From contig JAJAYN010000020.1 of NCBI GenBank assembly GCA_026786225.1, positions 1 to 16,708 on the forward strand: a stretch of DNA of 16,708 nucleotides, in the 5' to 3' direction. The position numbers were made by a program, and so were the translations under genes. Shown piece by piece: positions 7,314 through 14,955 of this stretch; within the stretch, counting starts at the first letter, position 1; every line of letters starts with the position of its first letter. A model generated the notes under the pieces. The model saw only the letters and a list, made by a program, of their open reading frames with translations. It made no database searches and had not been told where the DNA came from. Source of the DNA: Burkholderiales bacterium. GTDB taxonomy: Bacteria > Pseudomonadota > Gammaproteobacteria > Burkholderiales > Usitatibacteraceae.

Positions 7314-8948
7314 CTATTGCTTCAGATAGGCGAGCGATGAATAACCGGTACCGAAATCATCGATGGCAAGCCGCACGCCGAGTGCACGAAATGATTCCAG
7401 AATGACAATCGCTTCATCCAGATTCCGCATCACCGCCGTTTCAGTGATCTCCAGTTCGATCATGGCAGGGTCTGCACCACTCATGCGTAGCGACTCGGAC
7501 ACATGTTGTACCAGCGTTTGGTCAGCGAGTTGGTTGACGGAAAGGTTTACCGCAATCGGAAAGGTCGGCATTTTCGCGTCCCTCCATGCTTTCGACTGGC
7601 GGCACGCCTCCTCGATCACCCATTTCCCCAAGGGAATAATGAAATTGGTCGATTCGGCAACAGGAATGAAGCGGTCGGGTCCCAGCACGCCGAGCTTGGG
7701 ATGGTGCCAGCGGATCAGGGCCTCAACACCGAGCATCTTGCCGGAACTGAAATCAATTTTCGGCTGATAGTAGAGACGGAATTCGTTGTTCTGTAACCCG
7801 GAGCGCATGCCCTTTTCGATTTCAAATCGTTCGACGGCATCCTCGCCCAAGTCCGCCGAGTATTCACTCATGCGCGCGCGACCCTGCGCCTTGGCGCGAT
7901 ACATCGCCATGTCGGCATTGGCGAGCAACGTCGGCACATCGGTCCCGTCAGTCGGGTAGGTGGCGATGCCGATACTCCCGGTCACTTTGACTTCATGTCC
8001 CTGCAACTGCGTCGGTTCGCCGATGGCAGCGAGAATTTTTAATGCCAGCGATTGCAAGCCGGCCCGGTCGGAAATACCTTCAACCATGATGACGAATTCG
8101 TCACCACCCAAACGTGCCACCAGATCGGAATCGCGCACACTGACGCGCAACCTGCGCGCCATTTCGCGCAGCAATTGATCGCCGGTCGGATGGCCGAGGG
8201 TATCGTTGATGGATTTGAAATTATCGAGATCAATAAAGTAGATCGCCAATCCTTCCTTGCTGCGCGCGGCCTTGTTGACGGCGTGCTGCATGGTGTCACT
8301 CAATGAAGCGCGATTGGGAAGGCCGGTCAGCGAATCGTGCGTTGCCATATCCTGGATAGTCGCGAGCGCGTTGGTCAATTCCTCGTTCGAGCGCAGAATG
8401 CGCGCACGCATCGCGCTGATGCGCGAGCCTATCCACGCGAACGCCGGCAGCAACAACGCCAGCCACGCCCATTGGTACCACTCGATAAGCACATCGACCT
8501 GTTGCGGCCGGAAGCTCATCAGCAGGTTGATGACCAGCGCGTAACCGGCCAGCATGAACAATGTCGTGGTGGCAAAATCGCGCGGCTTGAAACGAAACAC
8601 ACCGAACAGCATCACCACCAGGCACCACGCCAGCGCCAGGCTGCGATCGCGTTCAAAGTGATAGGCGATAAACATGATCACCGCAATCGCCGCCAGTGTC
8701 TGCGCAAGCATGAGGCTGGTGTCGGCGGCACGCTTGTTGAGCTCGAACTTGAATGCGACGTAAAAAGCCAGATTCACCACCACGATCAACGTAGCACTGG
8801 CGACAGCACCCTGAAACCCGATCAGCTTGACCGCATAGCCAAGCAGCAGCAGCAGCAATGCCAACCCATAGGTGGCCACGCCCAGCATCGCGCTGCGGGC
8901 GCGGACATCGGCGGGTATGCTAACCGCTGGTCTCGCCAGGGCATTCAT
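7314..8948 (-). CDS. Membrane GGDEF-EAL c-di-GMP enzyme, truncated within EAL
   Basis: The 544-residue product would make, and in full-length form degrade, cyclic di-GMP at the inner membrane. The N-terminus has about five hydrophobic segments (within residues 20-178) that resemble a membrane sensor and match no family I can name. GGDEF is intact: RLGGDEF with the signature at 281-285, preceded by an RxxD inhibitory site (R272-D275, five residues upstream) and DSLTGLPNR at 205-213. EAL begins normally, with GVEALIRW (EAL 409-411), AVNLSVNQL, ELEITET and DDFGTGYSS (D530-D531). The frame then ends at TAG (7314-7316) after AYLKQ, where family members continue LPVD. The truncated protein lacks the essential EAL Lys and second Glu, so it should act mainly as a diguanylate cyclase. 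There is no strong ribosome binding site at ATG 8948. Confidence 0.9.
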   Translation of the reverse strand: MNALARPAVSIPADVRARSAMLGVATYGLALLLLLLGYAVKLIGFQGAVASATLIVVVNLAFYVAFKFELNKRAADTSLMLAQTLAAIAVIMFIAYHFERDRSLALAWCLVVMLFGVFRFKPRDFATTTLFMLAGYALVINLLMSFRPQQVDVLIEWYQWAWLALLLPAFAWIGSRISAMRARILRSNEELTNALATIQDMATHDSLTGLPNRASLSDTMQHAVNKAARSKEGLAIYFIDLDNFKSINDTLGHPTGDQLLREMARRLRVSVRDSDLVARLGGDEFVIMVEGISDRAGLQSLALKILAAIGEPTQLQGHEVKVTGSIGIATYPTDGTDVPTLLANADMAMYRAKAQGRARMSEYSADLGEDAVERFEIEKGMRSGLQNNEFRLYYQPKIDFSSGKMLGVEALIRWHHPKLGVLGPDRFIPVAESTNFIIPLGKWVIEEACRQSKAWRDAKMPTFPIAVNLSVNQLADQTLVQHVSESLRMSGADPAMIELEITETAVMRNLDEAIVILESFRALGVRLAIDDFGTGYSSLAYLKQ

Positions 8949-9033
8949 GGGGTGGTCATTTCAATGTGTTCAGGTGGATTGCATGTTCTTGTGGGGTCGA
9001 TCGAGCGAAAGAATAGCAGGGAATAGCGGCAGG

Positions 9034-9060
9034 TTGACCCTGTTAACAAAATTTCATAAA
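9034..9060 (+). promoter_or_regulatory. Weak candidate promoter for the large secreted protein
   Basis: TTGACC (9034-9039) is followed after 15 bp by CATAAA (9055-9060) in the AT-rich part of the 179-bp divergent interval. A second -10-like TATAAA lies at 9098-9103 but lacks a -35. Neither is convincing. Confidence 0.2.
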
Positions 9061-9127
9061 TATCGGGCGCTTTCAAGACTGGCTGACGTTTTGCATGTAT
9101 AAAAGCGACTGTTTACCGGGGATTCCG

Positions 9128-11773
9128 ATGAAACGACGATTGCTTTTGTTTGTTTGGGCACTTTCCTGCGCGCAGGCGCTGGCACAGGATTTGACGGTTT
9201 ATACGGACGCGCTGGCGAGCGGTTTTCAAGACTACAGCTATGTCGTCGTCGTCGACCTGGCGGCGACCACGCAGGTGCATGGCGGTACTAAATCAATCAG
9301 TTGGCAACCAAAAAATTACGGTGCGCTCAGCATTGCCCGCCCGGCGCCAACCCTGAGTACGGCCACCTATAGCGGCTTGCGTTTTTGGCTGTGGTGCAGC
9401 ACTGATTGCGCGCGCCCATTGTTTCTCTCATTTGATAACGACGCAACACAACTCGTCAGCGTTTCGCTCGCCAGCCTGTATCCGGGGGGCGTGCTGCCGG
9501 CCCAGACCTGGACGCAGATTACCGTCTCACTGGACGCTGGCAGCCCATGGGCACTGGTGCCGAACGCAAACGCCACGTTTACCCGGTTTAATCTGCAGGA
9601 TCAGGCCAACAACGCGCCAGCGACCAACACGCTGTACGTCGACGACATCCAGTTCATCGCACGCGCTGTTCCACCTCCCGGCGGCCCGCCTGTGTTACTG
9701 CCGCCGCTCACGCCTGCCGCTGCCGCCGTTCCCCTGTCGTTCACGGCGAACAATATGGTCAATGGCGTTTCAGGTAGCCAATTCGCGTGGATCGATAGCA
9801 CCGGCAACACGCGTTCGGCGCACATGGCGACGGGCACGGGCGGTGCGAACAAGGGCGGATTTCTGAATCAGTTTGTGTATCGCCTGCCGAACAACAGCGC
9901 GCGCACCGTAAATCCGTCGTCACCAGGCACAGGTGGCTTTGGCTACATCGTCTCGCACCTCCAAGACGCCGCTCTCGCCAATAATAATAATGAAGACGAT
10001 TCCCCGCTCGGCCCGCCACAGCCTGACAATCTTAACGGGGCAACACAGACGGTATTCGCCGGGCGACACCATGCGCTGCACACCTACACGCTTAATTACC
10101 CGCGCTGGGGACGCAACGCGATGATGATTTCAACCAAATACAGTATGCCGGTAACAGTGGGTTGGGTATTTGCGACGGGCCGCAATTATCCGCTGTGGAC
10201 GGTAACTTTCGACATGAGCCAGATACCCCCGAATGCAGTCTCCGCAGATACCCGTGCCCCCTACGGAAACATGAATTTCGACGGTGCCGTGAACGAATTC
10301 GGTGACGGCGATGTGATTGGCGGTGTCGGATGGGGCGACGTTTACAAGTTCCGCAGTACCAGCGCAGCGCTGACATTCAATAGCAGCTGGACCTGGAACG
10401 TTGCCAATACCGTTCCGCACAATATGCTCTGGACGCAGACTGTCGACAGCGAGATGGGTATCGTCATGACGCAGCCAATCTCCCAGCAGGACGCAGGGGG
10501 CTATTTTGGTCAGAATAAGTGGAACCTGACGAGCGCCGCGGGTAACGCATGCGCCAACCCCGCTACCGTCATGTCGTGTGATTATTTGTGGCCATACCAA
10601 TCTGTCAACTATTCCTTTTACGACCAGAACGGACAGTTCGTTCCCAACGATCAAACTAAATCAAAGCGATTGGCCTGGGGCGCAAACTTCGGCTACCTTG
10701 GCCAGACAAACTACCCGGACCGACCCACAGGTGCCAACCGTTCCGGCCATCCGCGCAAAAGCTACAGCACGTATATCGTGCTCGATACCCATACCCGCAC
10801 GCCCACCGATATTCAGGTGTCGCAAATGGAGACGCGGCAACTCAGTAGCGCTGCAGCAAGCCTGGGTTCCGTCGCAACCACCGGTCCAGCCGGACTTGGG
10901 CGGCCGGATACGATCAACTATGTGCCCGGCGGATTCGATCCGATTTTTGACGCGTGGACATTCAACGCCAGCGGCAACAACGCGACGGTTTCATTCACCA
11001 CACCGGCCCCTTACAAGCTGCACAACCCCCTCATTATCTTGCGCGGCTACACCTTGGCAACCGAGCCGTCGCAGATAAAAATTGGCGGCGTTGCACTCGT
11101 GGCCGACACCGACTTTTACGCGTCGGCCGTGCCAAGCCGCAATGAGTTGTGGTTGACGCTGCGCGGCCAGTATCAGGGCACAACCAACCTTGAAGTCGTC
11201 GGCGCAGGTGCAGTCGTCAACTACACCGTCACGCCATCGGCAGGTGCCAACGGTGCCATCGCGCCTGCTATTGCCCAGAGCGTTGCCTCAGGCGCGACAA
11301 CATCCTTCACCGTCACACCAAATGCAGGCTATGTGGCCAGCGTCGGTGGCAGTTGCGGAGGGAACTTGAACGTGGCCAGCGGTGTGTACACCACCGCTGC
11401 TATCGTCGGCAATTGCAACGTCGCAGCCACGTTCGCGTTGGCGATAAATTCCACCACAGCCATTGCCTCATCGCGCAATCCGTCGAAGGCCGGACAATCG
11501 GTCACATTCACCGCAACCGTGACCGGCAACGCCGGAACACCGAGCGGCGTAGTGGTATTTCGCGACAACGGCAACGCGATTGCCGGTTGTGCGGCTGTGG
11601 CACTCGCAGCGGGTACAGCACAGTGCACCACAACTGCTCTGTCATCGGGCGCGCGCGCCATTACGGCGCAGTTCACCGGCAACGGCGTCTATGGCGCAAG
11701 TACCTCGAATACCTTAATCCAGACGGTGATGCCGGGTGGGATTGAACCGGTTATCTATTTGCTTGCAGATTGA
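9128..11773 (+). CDS. Large secreted protein with beta-repeat and Ig-like C-terminus
   Basis: The 881-residue protein has a clear Sec signal (MKRRLLLFVWALSCAQALAQ, cleavage after ALA). Residues about 21-190 look like a beta-sandwich, carbohydrate-binding-like module (YSGLRFWLWCSTDC, ending NTLYVDDIQFIA), followed by a Pro-rich linker. The core (about 205-690) is rich in Trp, Tyr, Asn and Gly, and I do not recognise it. Residues about 695-770 form a VTPSAGANG..I.P repeat of the divergent bacterial beta-repeat type. Residues about 771-866 form an Ig-like domain (GQSVTFTATVTG, GVVVFRDNG). The tail, MPGGIEPVIYLLAD, has no sorting signal. ATG 9128 is chosen over a start at 9095 because GGGGA (9118-9122) sits 5 nt before it and the signal peptide begins there. 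It may bind or degrade a polysaccharide or act as an adhesin. That is inference. Confidence 0.85.
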   Translation: MKRRLLLFVWALSCAQALAQDLTVYTDALASGFQDYSYVVVVDLAATTQVHGGTKSISWQPKNYGALSIARPAPTLSTATYSGLRFWLWCSTDCARPLFLSFDNDATQLVSVSLASLYPGGVLPAQTWTQITVSLDAGSPWALVPNANATFTRFNLQDQANNAPATNTLYVDDIQFIARAVPPPGGPPVLLPPLTPAAAAVPLSFTANNMVNGVSGSQFAWIDSTGNTRSAHMATGTGGANKGGFLNQFVYRLPNNSARTVNPSSPGTGGFGYIVSHLQDAALANNNNEDDSPLGPPQPDNLNGATQTVFAGRHHALHTYTLNYPRWGRNAMMISTKYSMPVTVGWVFATGRNYPLWTVTFDMSQIPPNAVSADTRAPYGNMNFDGAVNEFGDGDVIGGVGWGDVYKFRSTSAALTFNSSWTWNVANTVPHNMLWTQTVDSEMGIVMTQPISQQDAGGYFGQNKWNLTSAAGNACANPATVMSCDYLWPYQSVNYSFYDQNGQFVPNDQTKSKRLAWGANFGYLGQTNYPDRPTGANRSGHPRKSYSTYIVLDTHTRTPTDIQVSQMETRQLSSAAASLGSVATTGPAGLGRPDTINYVPGGFDPIFDAWTFNASGNNATVSFTTPAPYKLHNPLIILRGYTLATEPSQIKIGGVALVADTDFYASAVPSRNELWLTLRGQYQGTTNLEVVGAGAVVNYTVTPSAGANGAIAPAIAQSVASGATTSFTVTPNAGYVASVGGSCGGNLNVASGVYTTAAIVGNCNVAATFALAINSTTAIASSRNPSKAGQSVTFTATVTGNAGTPSGVVVFRDNGNAIAGCAAVALAAGTAQCTTTALSSGARAITAQFTGNGVYGASTSNTLIQTVMPGGIEPVIYLLAD

Positions 11774-11794
11774 GTGCACTAGCACGGGCCGCCA

Positions 11795-12049
11795 CTACGA
11801 CGTCAATTTAAAACACCAGCACCGACGCGCTTCAGCGAGCAGAAATGCGCCAGAGGCCGCACCAATGCTGGCGTTTTGTTCTCGGGTAGCCCGCTTGAAG
11901 AACTGCTCGAGACGCCGGCGAATGGTGGCTGTATCCGGATGAAATCATCGGACATAATTCCATTGTTTGACCTCCTGGACGTTGGTCCAAAAGTTCGCAT
12001 TGTTGAAGGTCCAATCGATGGAGGATTCTAGTCTCGCTTCGGCTGAGTG
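11795..12049 (-). pseudogene. Decayed coding stretch with an internal stop
   Basis: The minus-strand frame reads like protein: RLESSIDWTFNNANFWTNVQEVKQWNYVR, then TGA (11945-11947), then in the same frame FHPDTATIRRRLEQFFKRATREQ and ASIGAASGAFLLAEA, up to TAG at 11795. Upstream the frame is closed by TGA at 12050-12052 and offers no good start. A strong AGGAGG (plus positions 11971-11976) with ATG at 11963 opens a different frame of 43 codons (11832-11963). I cannot identify a family. A gene remnant is the simplest reading. Chance open frames in GC-rich DNA are the alternative. Confidence 0.35.
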
Positions 12050-12064
12050 TCAGAATATTGCTAA

Positions 12065-12174
12065 GGAACCTCTGATCAAGTGGTTGATTTGTGTGATTCG
12101 ACAAGCTCACCACGAACGGACTCACCAAGTTGCCGTTCGTCCTGAGCCTGTCGAAGGACTTGATCAGAGGTTCC
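12065..12174. mobile_element. 110-bp MITE-like element with perfect terminal inverted repeats
   Basis: The ends are a perfect 17-bp inverted repeat, GGAACCTCTGATCAAGT at 12065-12081 and its complement at 12158-12174. The element is flanked on both sides by CTAA (12061-12064 and 12175-12178). This fits a 4-bp target duplication of the YTAR type known for the IS5 group, whose ends also often begin with GG. No transposase is encoded, so it would be a non-autonomous element moved in trans. An inner palindrome occupies most of the interior. It lies just upstream of the orphan membrane-protein gene at 12209, where it could affect transcription. Confidence 0.7.
12097..12155. repeat. Inner REP-like palindrome
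   Basis: TTCGACAAGCTCACCACGAACGG (12097-12119) pairs with CCGTTCGTCCTGAGCCTGTCGAA (12133-12155). Twenty of 23 positions are complementary, and the 13-nt loop can add a further short pairing. From memory, sequences very like TTCGACAGGCTCAGGACGAACGG occur as dispersed intergenic repeats in many proteobacteria. I could not check this. As RNA it would form a long hairpin able to slow or stop transcription. Confidence 0.65.
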
Positions 12175-12208
12175 CTAATTGCTGGAACGCAAATACGAAA
12201 GGTTGAAA

Positions 12209-12910
12209 ATGGAAATTATCAGGACATATTATCTTGGTGTCATTGCGCCAACCAGCTTCATTCTGCTTTCGCTCTTTTTCATGGGTGCCGCATTGAAGAT
12301 AATTGTGGGCAGGCGCCCCGTGGTACTAAACCTCCGATATTTTTTTGTTGCTGCATGCTTAATCCTCATACCTAACTTATTTGCACCATTAATCTTTAAA
12401 GTATCGCAAGGAAATTTCGACCTAATTTTTTGCCTTGGGTCGCTTATGACAATTGGGGTGCTCGCGCTTCTCTGGATTCAGTGGAAGGGACGACTCGTAA
12501 TTGGTATTTCCGGAGAGAATTTTAAGGAGTCTTTCAGCGCCGCTGGTGAAAAACTTGGACTTACATTTGAGGAGTGTCTTGGTGGTTTTAGGATCAAAGA
12601 GTCAGGGGAAGTCATTCGTGTTTCTCTTCATGGCTGGCTCGCCACAGCGCAAATTCAGAAAACGGGAAAGATGTCGATGAATACATTTCTTGGGTTGGTT
12701 CAAGGAATGGTGGCTCACCATACATCTTCGAATATGAAGGCAAGAGTTTTGACGCCGTGGATTTGTTTCTTGATTGGCGTTGGTTTGCTGTTGGCGAGCG
12801 CCAATTTAATTGGCAATATTTCCAAGCTTGGCAATCCAGTACGAACAGCGCCAACGCAAATTGGCACGATGCCTTCAGTATCGTTGCCTTTAGCAGCTAA
12901 TTTATATTGA
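12209..12910 (+). CDS. Orphan membrane protein of unknown function
   Basis: The 233-residue product has three hydrophobic helices near the N-terminus (about residues 9-33, 42-64 and 70-91). A soluble domain of roughly 85 residues follows (GRLVIGISGENFKESFSAAGEKLGLTFEE), then a last helix (about 185-205, WICFLIGVGLLLASANLIG). I recognise no family. AAAGG (12198-12202) is 6 nt before ATG 12209 and decides that start over a TTG at 12179. The gene is clearly AT-richer than its neighbours, with runs such as TATTTTTTTGTT. That suggests acquisition from elsewhere, in keeping with the adjacent MITE-like element. There is no operon partner. Confidence 0.7.
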   Translation: MEIIRTYYLGVIAPTSFILLSLFFMGAALKIIVGRRPVVLNLRYFFVAACLILIPNLFAPLIFKVSQGNFDLIFCLGSLMTIGVLALLWIQWKGRLVIGISGENFKESFSAAGEKLGLTFEECLGGFRIKESGEVIRVSLHGWLATAQIQKTGKMSMNTFLGLVQGMVAHHTSSNMKARVLTPWICFLIGVGLLLASANLIGNISKLGNPVRTAPTQIGTMPSVSLPLAANLY

Positions 12911-13036
12911 TACTAGGTTAGCCCTTTCGGGCATCACCATCATGTTCGCCTTGGCGCGATGATCGTTCATCAACGCCAAGCCGCGGTAAACAAGTCTGGG
13001 GTTGGTGGAGCACTTGCGATAGAAAGCGTGATGCGG

Positions 13037-13054
13037 CCCACCTGCGCAGGTGGG
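13037..13054. repeat. Perfect 18-bp palindrome upstream of the amidase gene
   Basis: CCCACCTGCGCAGGTGGG is perfectly self-complementary and lies about 75 bp before the amidase start, in an otherwise featureless 218-bp gap. It could be an operator for a dimeric regulator or part of a degenerate repeat. It has no U-tract after it, so it is not a typical terminator. Confidence 0.45.
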
Positions 13055-13128
13055 ATCTGCGCCCGCCCGTTGAATTCCCCTGACCCTGCGCGTAATCTGC
13101 TTCCCACCCAACACGCAAGGGATGCCGC

Positions 13129-13734
13129 ATGAAAATCCGCAATCATCGACTCGAGGGCGACGCGGGCGACCGCGTCACGTTCCAGAAAAGTCCTAATCAA
13201 TCGATGCCGATCACACCGATTTATTTGTTGATGCACTACACAGCAGGCACCACGCTCGACGGTGCGGTGCGCTGGTTCTTGAACCCGGCGGCGCAGGCTT
13301 CCTCGCATGTGGTGATCGGGCGCGATGGGGCCATCGTGCAGATGGTCGCGTTCAACAAAAAAGCCTGGCATGCAGGCGAGAGTGCGTGGGGCAACCTGCA
13401 TGGAATGAACCAGTACGCGGTCGGCCATCAGCTGGTGAACGCGGGCAAGCTGCGCAAGCGCGGCGATGGCAAATGGGAGAACTGGGCCAAAAATGTCATT
13501 CCCGACAACGATGTAACCGTCGCCACCCACGCGCACGAAACCACGCCGACCGGCTGGCACGAATACACCGAAGCGCAAATCAACGCTGCGCTGCAATTGG
13601 CTTCATTGCTGCATGCCAGCTACCACTTCACCGACGTGCTCGGCCACGAGGACGTCAGCCCCGGCCGCAAGACCGATCCCGGTCCGTTGTTCCCGATGAA
13701 CAGCTTTCGGTCGAGAGTGCTTGGACGCGCTTAA
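13129..13734 (+). CDS. N-acetylmuramoyl-L-alanine amidase (Amidase_2 type)
   Basis: This 201-residue zinc amidase should cleave the bond between N-acetylmuramic acid and L-Ala of the peptidoglycan stem. It carries LLMHYTAG (zinc ligand H36), SSHVVIGRDGAIVQMV (H60), KAWHAGES, and the closing motif LGHEDVSPGRKTDPGP with zinc ligands H173 and D183 and catalytic-site K181. Where many relatives have SIGIELVN, this one reads AVGHQLVN, so Gln replaces the usual Glu. T7 lysozyme also lacks that Glu, so activity is not excluded. No signal peptide is visible, which suggests cytoplasmic recycling, delivery by another secretion route, or a phage-like origin. AAGGGA (13117-13122), 6 nt before the ATG, supports the start. 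It forms an operon with the SGNH hydrolase gene 27 bp downstream. Confidence 0.88.
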   Translation: MKIRNHRLEGDAGDRVTFQKSPNQSMPITPIYLLMHYTAGTTLDGAVRWFLNPAAQASSHVVIGRDGAIVQMVAFNKKAWHAGESAWGNLHGMNQYAVGHQLVNAGKLRKRGDGKWENWAKNVIPDNDVTVATHAHETTPTGWHEYTEAQINAALQLASLLHASYHFTDVLGHEDVSPGRKTDPGPLFPMNSFRSRVLGRA

Positions 13735-13761
13735 TACCGCCAATCACACAAGGAGATACCC

Positions 13762-14520
13762 ATGCCTATCTATACCGCTCCCCATGATCTTTACGCCGCG
13801 GGCCTGCCAGCCACGGTGATCTGCGTCGGCGATTCATGGTTCTGGCACCCGGCTGCGAATCTGATGCCGGGCATACAGAATCATTTTATGAATGAGCACA
13901 TCCTGCTCATTGGCGACAGCGGCAAGGAGGCCGCCGACCTGGTCGATCCCGGTCAACGATTCTTTGACATGTTTCGAACCGCGCTCGACGACTATGCCGG
14001 CACATTGACGCACGTATTCATCAGCGCGGGCGGCAATGACTTTGCGGGCTTTGACGATTTTGCCTCGATTTTAAAGACCGATTGTTCCGCCGAGGCCACC
14101 GCCGCAGATTGCTACGACACCGTCGCGATGCAGGCGCTGTTCACGCAGATATTTACCGATATCGAAACGCTGGTGCGCGAAGTAAACCTGCGCGCGCCGA
14201 ATACACAAGTGCGCTTGCATAACTATGACTACGCCATCCCCGATGGCCGCCACCTGCTAGGCGCAGGGCAATGGCTGAAAATGCCGATGGATGCACGCAA
14301 CGTACCGCAACCCGGCTCGCTTGCGCGTGGCGGCTTTCGCCGCGAAGTGATTGCCACCCTGATCGACACCTTCGGCGCATGGCAGCAGAGCCTCGCCGGT
14401 AAATGTGCGAATACCACCTTTGTGCGTACTGCGGGTACCGTGGCCGACGACGGGTGGCTCGATGAGCTGCACCCGAAGGCAAGAGGATTCAAACGCATCG
14501 CACGTCTGCTGGCGGCGTAG
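13762..14520 (+). CDS. SGNH/GDSL-type hydrolase
   Basis: The 252-residue protein has the blocks of an SGNH esterase or lipase. Block I is VGDSW with nucleophile S25, block III is GGND with oxyanion-hole N92, and block V is DELHPK with D234 and H237. The Gly of block II may be G51, in LIGDSG. Family members hydrolyse esters, including acetyl groups on peptidoglycan or polysaccharides. The substrate is not evident here. The N-terminus (MPIYTAPHDLYAAG) is not a signal peptide. AAGGAG a few bases before the ATG gives a strong ribosome binding site, and the 27-bp gap to the amidase gene implies co-transcription. Together the pair suggests joint action on cell-wall material, which is inference from context. 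Confidence 0.85.
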   Translation: MPIYTAPHDLYAAGLPATVICVGDSWFWHPAANLMPGIQNHFMNEHILLIGDSGKEAADLVDPGQRFFDMFRTALDDYAGTLTHVFISAGGNDFAGFDDFASILKTDCSAEATAADCYDTVAMQALFTQIFTDIETLVREVNLRAPNTQVRLHNYDYAIPDGRHLLGAGQWLKMPMDARNVPQPGSLARGGFRREVIATLIDTFGAWQQSLAGKCANTTFVRTAGTVADDGWLDELHPKARGFKRIARLLAA

Positions 14521-14686
14521 TTGGTTGACGCAATGCCCGCACGCACTGACTGGCGACAAATAATCTTGTTGTAACGCGCAATCAACGCATCGCGAAATTG
14601 GTCGCAGCGAAAATATAGCTATTTTTAATAAACGCTAGCATTGGCGGACTTTGTGGCAGGAAAGTGCTCGGAACGGCACGCCAGTA
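14521..14686. other. Gene-free interval
   Basis: No coding frame is convincing here. The only structure I see is a short AT-only inverted repeat, AAAATA (14610-14615) and TATTTT (14620-14625) around TAGC, followed by TAATAA. It lacks the GC stem of a normal terminator. Confidence 0.4.
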
Positions 14687-14929
14687 CTAGAGTTTGTACT
14701 GTGCAACGATTCTCCGGCTCAGTGGCTGTCGCTTGCACAGCGTGCTCGACTTTAACGCGATGACTTGATGCCTTTTGTCGCGTAAATGAGGCGAGTCTTT
14801 CACAGCGTAATGTTGCCCCGTCAAAAATAGGGCGCGTTCTTTTTTGAACTCAATGTCAACAGCAATTGATTCGGCAATTTTTTTAAATTGATTCACCGTT
14901 GTGAACGGCAGTGATTGCGTATCATCCAT
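14687..14929 (-). CDS. Possible small protein of unknown function
   Basis: The frame would encode 80 residues, beginning MDDTQSLPFTTVNQFKKIAESIAVDIEFKKERALFLTGQ. GGAGAG lies just before ATG 14929, with a spacing of only 2-4 nt. The N-terminal half looks like a helical protein. The C-terminal half (KSSTLCKRQPLSRRIVAQYKL) is less natural. No family is recognised. The start is only 26 bp from the divergent S9 peptidase start, so the peptidase promoter would have to lie inside this ORF. That lowers confidence that it is a gene. Confidence 0.35.
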   Translation of the reverse strand: MDDTQSLPFTTVNQFKKIAESIAVDIEFKKERALFLTGQHYAVKDSPHLRDKRHQVIALKSSTLCKRQPLSRRIVAQYKL

Positions 14930-14955
14930 CACTCTCCAATCTGGACATTGACCAA

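Noticed and set aside
8337..9026. A 229-codon plus-strand open frame opposite the GGDEF-EAL gene.
   Set aside because: It is rich in His, Gln and Arg, typical of an antisense shadow of a GC-rich membrane-protein gene.
9979..9993. Short AAT triplet run coding for Asn residues in the large secreted protein.
   Set aside because: Four copies is too few to suggest phase variation, and triplet changes would keep the frame.
11810..11877. Inverted repeat AAAACACCAGCA / TGCTGGCGTTTT with a 44-nt loop.
   Set aside because: Only 11 of 12 positions pair, the loop is long and there is no flanking duplication. It is likely chance.
12921..12932. GCCC-TTTC-GGGC hairpin just after the orphan membrane gene.
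   Set aside because: The stem is only 4 bp with no T-run after it, too weak to call a terminator.
12902..13114. Minus-strand open frame in the gap before the amidase gene.
   Set aside because: It spans the palindrome, has no ribosome binding site and shows no recognisable family. It is probably a chance frame.
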